Source of the DNA: Phycisphaerae bacterium RAS2 | GTDB lineage: Bacteria > Planctomycetota > Phycisphaerae > UBA1845 > UTPLA1 | Length of the DNA stretch: 64,000 nucleotides | Assembly: GCA_007753915.1 (NCBI GenBank) | Contig: CP036352.1 | Span: 744,001-808,000 of the forward strand | Direction of reading: 5' to 3' | Shown: piece after piece, positions 57,818-64,000 of the stretch | Position numbering within the stretch: position 1 is the stretch's first letter | Layout of the letters: each line of letters starts with the position of its first letter | The notes under the pieces: generated by a model | Told to the model about the DNA's origin: nothing | Seen by the model: only the letters and a program-made list of their open reading frames with translations | Database searches by the model: none | Position numbers and translations under genes: made by a program

Positions 57818-58226
57818 GTGCCGGTTCGTCGTTGGGTTCGAAGAGACGAACCTCGTCGGGAACGTTTACTACGCAAATCACGTGCGATGGCAGGGCCGCT
57901 GCCGGGAAATGTTTCTGCGCGATCACGCACCCGAAGTGCTCGACGAGCTGCGCCGAGGCCTGGCGCTGGTGACGACGCGCGTGTCCTGCGAATACCTCGC
58001 GGAGCTGACGGCTTTCGACGAGGTGCTCATTCGCATGCGGCTGGCCGGCCTCACGCAGAACCAGGTCACGATGAAGTTCGAGTACTACCGCATTCGGGGC
58101 GGGCGCGAGGAATTGGCCGCTCGCGGCGAGCAGCAGATTGCCTGCATGCGCCGCCGAGGCGATGAGGTCGTGCCCGAACCGCTGACCGATGGCCTGCGCA
58201 AAGCGCTTTCCGCCTACGCAGAGTAA
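57804..58226 (+). CDS. tebC: hot-dog thioesterase, enediyne-cassette E10/TEBC homologue
   Basis: This 140-aa single hot-dog domain (4-hydroxybenzoyl-CoA thioesterase family) has the E10 signature VGFEETNLVGNVYYANHVRWQGRCREMFL (positions about 10-40, split here as GFEETNLVGNVYY and RWQGRCREMFL), where the family catalytic region replaces the usual Asp. It starts at ATG 57804, 14 bp inside the PKS gene. E10 releases the nascent polyene from PKSE as a polyketide acid or, after decarboxylation, a hydrocarbon. Overlap and sequence leave little doubt that it partners the PKS. Confidence 0.9.
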   Translation: MRAYECRFVVGFEETNLVGNVYYANHVRWQGRCREMFLRDHAPEVLDELRRGLALVTTRVSCEYLAELTAFDEVLIRMRLAGLTQNQVTMKFEYYRIRGGREELAARGEQQIACMRRRGDEVVPEPLTDGLRKALSAYAE

Positions 58227-58356
58227 GCACCGCCTCGTTCGCAAGGCGCTCCCATTCATCGCGTCGATCCGTTACAATTCGCATCCACGCATCGCGCGGC
58301 GGTCGTCGTGGAGTCGCTTGCCGCGCGGCGCCACCATTCATCGCGTGGAGGCGACC

Positions 58357-59694
58357 ATGGCCCACGGGGATTGCGGCTGCGGCGGGGCGGACCACACCAA
58401 ACCCAGTCGGCGCGAATTTGTGTACGTCGGGCTGGTCGGCGGGCTGGGCCTTGTCTTGCCCGAGTACCTTCAGAAACTCGCGCTGGCGGACCAAAAGCAA
58501 TACGCGGCCAAGGCGGCCGTGGCCGATTCCGTCATCCACATCTTCCTGCCCGGCGGCATCAGCGCGCAGGAGTCGTTCGACCCCAAGCCCTATGCACCGA
58601 TTGAGTATCGCGGCCCGCTCGGGACGGTGAACACGAGCCTGACCGGCGTGGCGTTCAGCGAATGCCTCGGCGAGACGGCGAAGATCGCCGACAAGCTCAC
58701 CGTGATTCGCAGCCTGACGCACGGCGAAGCCGCGCACGAGCGCGGCACCCACAACATGTTCACCGGCTATCGTCCAAGTACGGCGCTGGCCTATCCCTCC
58801 TTCGGATCGGTCATTTCGCATGAACTCGGCGGGCGGAACGACCTGCCGCCGTACGTCTGTGTGCCGGGCATGCCGAACGAGTACGCCGGCTCGGGTTATT
58901 TGAGCAACAAATACGGGCCATTTTCGGTCGGGTCTGATCCGGCGGAGAGCAATTTCGCGGTGCGCGATCTGTCGCTGCCCGGCGACGTCGATCATCAGCG
59001 CTTCGAGCGCCGGCGGCGCATGCTCGACGCGGTGGACGCGCACTTCCACGCGATGGAGACCGGCGATGCCGTCGCGGCGATGGACGAGTTTTATCAGCGC
59101 GCGTACACGCTGCTAAGTTCGGCCAAGGCGCGCGAGGCGTTTCATCTCGCGGCCGAGCCGGAGGCGATTCGCAACGAATACGGTCGCCACGCGGCGGGCC
59201 AGCGAATGTTGCTATGCCGGCGGCTGGTCGAGGCGGGCGTGCGCTTCGTGTCGATGACGTTTGGAAGCTGGGACCATCACGCGGGCATCGCCGACGGCGT
59301 GCGCGGGCAGTTGCGGCAGTTCGACCAGGGCTTCGCGGCGTTGATTCGTGACCTGGATCGGCGCGGCCTGCTCGGCAGGACGCTCGTGATGGTGACGACG
59401 GAGTTCGGCCGCACGCCGAAGCTCAACCGCGACGCGGGGCGGGACCATTGGCCGCGCGTGTTCAGTGCGGTCTTGGCGGGGGGCGGGGTTCACGGGGGAC
59501 TGGTCCACGGCGCGACCGACGCGACGGCGAGCGAACCGGCAAAGGACCCGGTCGGCATCGAGGACTTAGCTACTACCGTCTATAATCAACTCGGCATCCA
59601 TGCCGACAAGGAGCTGATGGCCCCCGGCGGCCGGCCCGTGGAGATCGTGAACGGCGGCCGCGTGCTGACGGAGATTCTGGCGAAGCCCGCGTGA
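58357..59694 (+). CDS. DUF1501 family protein with Tat-like signal
   Basis: This 445-aa protein is of a family widespread in Planctomycetota (sulfatase/phosphatase-like fold, function unknown). It starts at ATG 58357 (GTGGAG 7-12 bp upstream). A twin-arginine motif SRREFVYVGLVGGLGLVLP lies near the N-terminus, preceded by CGCGG. Conserved blocks include HIFLPGGISAQESFDPK, LTHGEAAHERGTHNMFTGY, SWDHHAGIADGVR and TTEFGRTPKLN followed by GRDHWP. It is the first gene of a run DUF1501, PPC-domain, DUF1549-type linked by overlapping stops and starts. The operon begins 130 bp after the thioesterase and is a typical Planctomycetota unit, not part of the PKS cassette. Confidence 0.88.
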   Translation: MAHGDCGCGGADHTKPSRREFVYVGLVGGLGLVLPEYLQKLALADQKQYAAKAAVADSVIHIFLPGGISAQESFDPKPYAPIEYRGPLGTVNTSLTGVAFSECLGETAKIADKLTVIRSLTHGEAAHERGTHNMFTGYRPSTALAYPSFGSVISHELGGRNDLPPYVCVPGMPNEYAGSGYLSNKYGPFSVGSDPAESNFAVRDLSLPGDVDHQRFERRRRMLDAVDAHFHAMETGDAVAAMDEFYQRAYTLLSSAKAREAFHLAAEPEAIRNEYGRHAAGQRMLLCRRLVEAGVRFVSMTFGSWDHHAGIADGVRGQLRQFDQGFAALIRDLDRRGLLGRTLVMVTTEFGRTPKLNRDAGRDHWPRVFSAVLAGGGVHGGLVHGATDATASEPAKDPVGIEDLATTVYNQLGIHADKELMAPGGRPVEIVNGGRVLTEILAKPA

Positions 59695-62462
59695 TGATAC
59701 GAAACGATCCGCGATCAGTTTCTAACCGAGCCGCGACCGCAGGGGAGCGGGTTCGTCTCGATCAAATTGCATCGAGTGTGTGCCACTGCTTCAAGCAGTG
59801 CCGGGCGGAGGCGTGGCCGCTGAACCGGGTGGCATGGCCGCGGCCATTGACGGCCATGCTTGGCGCGGCGGTTGCCATCGGCGTATTGGCCGTGGCGCTT
59901 CCGGTCCGTGCGGGCGAGCAGATGATGTCGACGAGCTCGCCGGCCTCCCCAACGAGTGCCCCGGCCGCACCGACCAGCGCCCCGGTGCCGCCACCCGCGC
60001 CGGTATTTGTCGCGGGCTCGCCGGAGCTTCACGACATCACACCGTCGGGCATGACGCGCGGCACGACGTGCGCGTTGACGCTGCGCGGAGCGAGGTTGAA
60101 CGATGCCGCCGAACTGCTCTTCTACAAGCCGGGCATCACCGTCGCCGAGTTGAAGCCGGGCGAGAATAATACAATTGTAGCGACATGCGCCGTCGCGCCC
60201 GATTGCCCCCTCGGCGAACACCCGCTGCGGCTGCGCACGGCCGGCGGCGTCACCGAGCTTCGCACAGTCTGGGTCGGCGCGCTGCCGGTCGCGGCCGAGG
60301 TCGAACCGAACGGCGACTTCGGCGCGCCGCAGAAGATCGCATTGAACAGCACCATCGAGGGCGTTGTCACGCTCGAAGACGTGGACTATTTCGCGGTCGA
60401 AGCGAAGAAGGGACAGCGTCTCACCGCCGAAATCGAGGCCATGCGGCTTGGCCGCGCGATGTTTGACCCGGCCGTGGCAATCTTGGACTCGCGCCGCTTT
60501 GAGCAGGCCGTCAGCGACGATTCGGCCCTGCTGCTTCAGGACAGCGTCGCATCGATCGTCGTGCCGGCTGATGGGGTGTATGTGATCAGTGTGCGGGATG
60601 CGTCGCTGGGCGGCGGCGATCAAGCGCGATATCGGTTGCACGTCGGCACGTTTCCGCGCCCTCGCGTCGCTTATCCGCCTGTCGGGCGACCCGGGGAGGG
60701 ACCGGTTGCCGCATTGCTGGGCGACGCCGCCGGGCCGATGCGCCAAGCGCTGGGCGTGATGCCGAGCGATGCCGCGGACGCGTGGCCCGTTTACGCAGCG
60801 GATGACACAGGTGTGTCACCTTCGCCGGTCTGGATGCGGCCGTGCCCGTACCCGGCGCGCGGCGAACCGCTGCCCGGCAATCCGCCGTCCGCACCGACCA
60901 GCGCGCCCGCCGAACCGGCCGTGCCCTCGGCACCCTGCGCCGTGTATGGCGTCATCGCCGTGCCGGGCGAAGTGGATCGCCATCGCTTCCGCGCAGCGAA
61001 AGGACAGGCCCTGGTCATCGAGTCGTACGCGCGGCGGCTGCGCAGCCCGCTCGATTGCATCGTGGAGGTGTTTGGCGCGGGCGGTCAGGGACTGGCCGGG
61101 GCCGATGATGGCGCGGGAGTCGACAGCGTTCTCAACTGGTCCGCACCAGCGGACGGAGAATACGAGCTTCGCGTACGCGATCACCTGGGCCGGGGTGGAG
61201 AGACGTTTGTATATGTCGTGGAAGTCGCCCCGCCGCGCCCCAGTCTCGCACTCTCGCTCGAGCGCGTCGATGCGAAGCGGCCGCAGCACTTGCAGGCCAT
61301 CGCCGTGCCGCGCGGCAACCTTTTCGCCGTGCTGGTCCGCGCCGACCGGCAGAACACCGGCGGCGCGGCGACCCTGGAGTTTGGGAGCATTCCGAGCGGC
61401 CTTTCGGTGCACGAGTCGGGAATCGAGTCGGACCGCGGCGTGACGCCGGTTGTATTCGAGGCCGCCGCCGAGGCGCCGTTGGCTGGGTCGCTGGTGGACG
61501 TACGCGGTCGCATCAAGCCGGGCGAGGGGCTCGCTGATTTGGTCGGGGCGTTCCGACAGACCATTCCATTGATCATCGCGGCCCCGAATGAGACGGTTTA
61601 CTACCAGACACACGTGGACCGGCTCGCCGTCGCCGTGACGCAGCCCGCGCCGTATCGGGTCGACGTGGAGCCGCCCAAATCGCCGCTCGCCCAGAACGGC
61701 ACGAAGGCTCTGAAGGTTCGCGTCACGCGCGAGCCGGGCTTCACCGGCGACGTGACGCTCCAGATGCTGTGGAATCCTCCCGGCATCGCGTCGGCCGTGA
61801 ACGTCCCCGTGTCCGCCGCCGCCATGGACGCCCTGTACCCGATTAGTGCCGCGCCCGACGCGCCAGTTCGCACGTCGAATCTCGTCATCCTCGCGCGGGC
61901 TGCGGTTGCCGGCGGCGATGTCTGGGTCTCCAGCGCGCTCACGCCGTTGCAGGTCGAGCGGCCTTTCGTGAACGGAACGATTCAATTGGCCGCGGCGCAG
62001 CGAAATCAGACCGCGTCGCTGCTCGTGAAGCTGGAGCCGGTGCGGCCGTTCGAGGGGACGGCGACGTTGACAATGCTCGGCCTACCGCCGCATGTGACGT
62101 GTTCGCCGAAACCGATCACTGCGGCGGATAAGGAAATTGTCTTCGATGCCGCCATCGGCCCCGAAGCGCCCATTGGTCAGCATGGCGGGCTGTTGTGCCA
62201 GTTGTCGATTGTGCAGAACGGCGAGGAGATCGCTCATCGCGTCGCGCAAGGCGGCGTGCTTCGCATCGATGCGCCGCCGCCCGCGCCGGCCGTCGCCGCC
62301 GCGCCGACTCCTCCGCCACCGCCCGCTGCCGCGCCTGCCGCGAAGCCCTTGAGTCGCCTCGAGCAATTGCGCAAGCAGGCCGCCGAGAAAGCCGCCGCGG
62401 CGAGCAATCCGCCAGCCGCGGGCGAAGCGTCCGGCGGCATGGCCAAGGGGGCGACGCCATGA
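59694..62462 (+). CDS. secreted protein with PPC-like domains and repeat-mosaic N-terminus
   Basis: This 922-aa protein starts at ATG 59694, overlapping the DUF1501 stop. The first 57 codons are a mosaic of three dispersed repeats (59726-59753, 59784-59800, 59827-59863); the last supplies VAWPRPL of the signal peptide, completed by AVAIGVLAVALPVRAG. The mature part has two or three pre-peptidase C-terminal-like beta domains (AEVEPNGDFGAPQKIA, DVDYFAVEAKKGQRL; GEVDRHRFRAAKGQALV), Ig-like regions, and a Pro/Ala-rich tail ending in a helical segment. It lies in the DUF1501/DUF1549 operon, so it probably acts at the cell surface. The function is unknown. Confidence 0.72.
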   Translation: MIRNDPRSVSNRAATAGERVRLDQIASSVCHCFKQCRAEAWPLNRVAWPRPLTAMLGAAVAIGVLAVALPVRAGEQMMSTSSPASPTSAPAAPTSAPVPPPAPVFVAGSPELHDITPSGMTRGTTCALTLRGARLNDAAELLFYKPGITVAELKPGENNTIVATCAVAPDCPLGEHPLRLRTAGGVTELRTVWVGALPVAAEVEPNGDFGAPQKIALNSTIEGVVTLEDVDYFAVEAKKGQRLTAEIEAMRLGRAMFDPAVAILDSRRFEQAVSDDSALLLQDSVASIVVPADGVYVISVRDASLGGGDQARYRLHVGTFPRPRVAYPPVGRPGEGPVAALLGDAAGPMRQALGVMPSDAADAWPVYAADDTGVSPSPVWMRPCPYPARGEPLPGNPPSAPTSAPAEPAVPSAPCAVYGVIAVPGEVDRHRFRAAKGQALVIESYARRLRSPLDCIVEVFGAGGQGLAGADDGAGVDSVLNWSAPADGEYELRVRDHLGRGGETFVYVVEVAPPRPSLALSLERVDAKRPQHLQAIAVPRGNLFAVLVRADRQNTGGAATLEFGSIPSGLSVHESGIESDRGVTPVVFEAAAEAPLAGSLVDVRGRIKPGEGLADLVGAFRQTIPLIIAAPNETVYYQTHVDRLAVAVTQPAPYRVDVEPPKSPLAQNGTKALKVRVTREPGFTGDVTLQMLWNPPGIASAVNVPVSAAAMDALYPISAAPDAPVRTSNLVILARAAVAGGDVWVSSALTPLQVERPFVNGTIQLAAAQRNQTASLLVKLEPVRPFEGTATLTMLGLPPHVTCSPKPITAADKEIVFDAAIGPEAPIGQHGGLLCQLSIVQNGEEIAHRVAQGGVLRIDAPPPAPAVAAAPTPPPPPAAAPAAKPLSRLEQLRKQAAEKAAAASNPPAAGEASGGMAKGATP
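59726..59753. repeat. GAGCCGCGACCG-GGGAGCGGG repeat, copy 2, in the PPC-protein N-terminus
   Basis: CCGAGCCGCGACCG...GGGAGCGGGT matches 28628-28654 but is read in another frame (RAATAGER). Confidence 0.72.
59784..59800. repeat. CACTGCTTCAAGCAGTG palindrome
   Basis: A perfect 8-bp inverted repeat with a 1-bp centre, translated as HCFKQC in the N-terminus of the PPC-domain protein. Confidence 0.7.
59827..59863. repeat. GGGTGGCATGGCCGCGGCC repeat encoding signal-peptide residues, copy 3
   Basis: It is nearly identical to 13575-13610 and in the same frame (VAWPRPL), with complementary GGCATGGCCG and CGGCCATGC arms. Confidence 0.75.
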
Positions 62463-64000
62463 CGCGTGCAGCGATCATCGTGATGGGGGCACTGGTTCAT
62501 TCGGCATTCGCGGCAAGTCCGACGCGCGACCCACTGCCGACCACCATGCCCGCCGCGGCCCCCGAGCTCCCTGCGATGCAGCGAATTGAAGTTTTCCCGT
62601 CCGCCATCGCGCTTCAGGGCGGGCACGATTCGCAGTCGTTTGTCGTGCGCGGCGTTGATGCAACGGGCGTGACGCACGATCTGACGGCCGATGCGTCCTT
62701 CAGCATTGCCGATGTGAAGTTGGCCGGCTTGCTGGGCCGCACCGTGGTTCCGGTCGCCGACGGCCAGACAATACTGACAGTATCGTGGCAGTCCCATCGC
62801 GTGGACGTTCCCATCATCGTTTCAAGCGCCGCATCGCGACGTCCGGTCGGCTTTCGGCTGGATGTGTTGCCCGCGCTGACCAAGAGCGGCTGCAACAACG
62901 GCGCGTGCCACGGGTCCGCCCGTGGGCAGGACGGATTTCACCTGTCGCTGTTCGGCTACGATCCGGCCGGCGACTATCGCACGGTGACGCGCGAGACGCC
63001 GGGGCGGCGGCTGAATCCCGCATTGCCGGAAGAGAGCCTGATACTGCTCAAGGCGGTCGGCGGCGCGCCACACACCGGCGGCAAGCTGTTTGAACGGAGC
63101 GATGCTCGATACAGGACAATTGTAGAGTGGCTGGCCGCCGGCAGCCCGACCGATTCGCCGGATGTGCCCGTCGTCGTCGGGTTGGAAGTGTTTCCGCAGG
63201 ACATTGTGCTGGGCGGCGTCGGTCGCTCGCAGTCGCTCGTCGTCCGCGCGGCCTATTCCGACGGCGCCGACCGCGACGTGACCGCTCTGGCGACGTTCAT
63301 CAGCAACAACGACTTCGCGGTGACCGCGTTCTCCGAGGGCGCGATCCGCGCGGCGCACGCGGGCGAGGCGCTGGTCATGGCCCGTTTCGACGCGCTCACA
63401 GTGGGCACGGCTGTGATTGTCGTGCCGCCGGAAACGCACCTGCGCGAGACGCTCGCGCCGGCCGATTCGGCCCTGCCGGGCAATTACGTCGACGAGCACA
63501 TCGGCCGCAAGCTTGCAAAAAGGCGCATCGCGCCGTCGGGACTGTGCAGCGATGAGACTTTTCTGCGCCGTGCCACCATCGATCTCATCGGCCTGCTGCC
63601 GACCCCCGCCGAGTATGAGCGGTTTCTCTCCGACCCCGCGCCCAACAAGCGCGCGCAGCTCGTGGACGAACTGATGACGCGCAAGGAGTTCACCGAGCTG
63701 TGGGTCATGAAGTGGGCCGAGCGCCTGGGAATTCGCTCGACGCTTGAGGTCTCGCAAAAGGCCATGCTGCTCTACCACGGCTGGTTGAGCGAACGGCTGG
63801 CGGCCGGAACGCCGATCAACCTGATCGTGCGCGACATCCTCGCGGCCAACGGCGGCACGTTTACCAACCCCGCGACCAACTTTTATCAACTTGAAACGGA
63901 TGTCCTGAAACTCACCGAGAACGTTGCCCAGGCCTTTCTCGGCATGCGCATCCAGTGCGCCCAGTGTCACAATCATCCCTTCGACCGCTGGACGATGGAT
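62459..64000 (+). CDS. DUF1549/DUF1553-type planctomycete cytochrome-like protein (5' part)
   Basis: The gene begins at ATG 62459, overlapping the previous stop in ATGA, and is open through the window end (514 codons, incomplete). The signal peptide is IIVMGALVHSAFAA. An Ig-like beta domain (35-130) precedes a haem-like motif CNNGACHG near residue 145 (CxxxxCH spacing typical of planctomycete cytochrome domains). A second Ig-like domain (about 245-320) follows, then the DUF1549 core from about 345 (YVDEHIGRKLAKRRI, FLRRATIDLIGLLPTPAEYERFL, WVMKWAERLGI), ending near CAQCHNHPFDRW. It partners DUF1501 proteins throughout Planctomycetota; electron transfer or carbohydrate oxidation is suspected, not shown. 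Confidence 0.88.
   Translation, partial: MTRAAIIVMGALVHSAFAASPTRDPLPTTMPAAAPELPAMQRIEVFPSAIALQGGHDSQSFVVRGVDATGVTHDLTADASFSIADVKLAGLLGRTVVPVADGQTILTVSWQSHRVDVPIIVSSAASRRPVGFRLDVLPALTKSGCNNGACHGSARGQDGFHLSLFGYDPAGDYRTVTRETPGRRLNPALPEESLILLKAVGGAPHTGGKLFERSDARYRTIVEWLAAGSPTDSPDVPVVVGLEVFPQDIVLGGVGRSQSLVVRAAYSDGADRDVTALATFISNNDFAVTAFSEGAIRAAHAGEALVMARFDALTVGTAVIVVPPETHLRETLAPADSALPGNYVDEHIGRKLAKRRIAPSGLCSDETFLRRATIDLIGLLPTPAEYERFLSDPAPNKRAQLVDELMTRKEFTELWVMKWAERLGIRSTLEVSQKAMLLYHGWLSERLAAGTPINLIVRDILAANGGTFTNPATNFYQLETDVLKLTENVAQAFLGMRIQCAQCHNHPFDRWTMD

Noticed and set aside
43280-58226. Recently acquired genomic island
   Set aside because: There is no integrase, tRNA target or direct repeats, and the cassette genes carry the same resident repeat families as the rest of the window.

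Overview
The window reads as chromosomal DNA of a high-GC member of the Planctomycetota; the class cannot be resolved from this sequence. Lineage markers are a DUF1501 protein, a PPC-domain protein and a DUF1549-type protein with a CNNGACHG haem-like motif at the right end, a secreted protein with a dockerin-like repeat, many secreted proteins and lipoproteins, and a dense load of short palindromic intergenic repeats. I see no rRNA, tRNA, CRISPR array, integrase or transposase.

Layout. 1-6.7 kb: a GNAT tail, a DinB protein, hutI, a deiodinase-like selenoprotein split by an in-frame UGA, a fused ftcD-cyclodeaminase, a free-standing cyclodeaminase, and two small envelope proteins. 6.8-16.7 kb: a TPR metallopeptidase, a MazG-like protein, and a tightly overlapping ABC-2 exporter operon. 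16.9-24.5 kb: a GspE/PilB-like protein lacking the Walker A lysine, a CvpA-domain protein, an HtrA-like protease, apt, pilT and a small zinc-ribbon membrane protein. 24.6-36.3 kb: a mannose-6-phosphate isomerase, a possible small RNA, a GT39 glycosyltransferase, an M20 dipeptidase, an FHA-GAF histidine kinase, a CBS protein, a MEMO1-like protein and a polyferredoxin-TPR fusion. 36.5-43.2 kb: a DUF4091-like lipoprotein, a DoxX protein, a DUF1579-like lipoprotein and the dockerin-bearing secreted protein.

The most notable region is 43.3-58.2 kb. Two divergent operons carry homologues of all five genes of the conserved enediyne polyketide cassette. These are an iterative PKS with KS-AT-ACP-KR-DH-PPTase architecture (PKSE), a hot-dog thioesterase, a DUF1702 protein (UnbL), an FG-GAP/ASPIC protein (UnbV) and an RnfD-like membrane protein (UnbU). 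A TPR protein and an RND exporter lie in the same operons. Matched sigma70-like promoters (TTGAAT, 17 bp, TAnnnT) face outward from the 530-bp divergent region. No other tailoring or resistance genes are visible, so the product is unknown: it may be a polyene, a polyyne or an enediyne.

The second notable feature is a set of dispersed repeat families that have entered reading frames without breaking them. Examples are hutI, pepD, unbV, unbU and the adjacent TPR gene. Two signal peptides are built on the same repeat. The third is the UGA-containing deiodinase-like selenoprotein, with a perfect hairpin where a bacterial SECIS should be.
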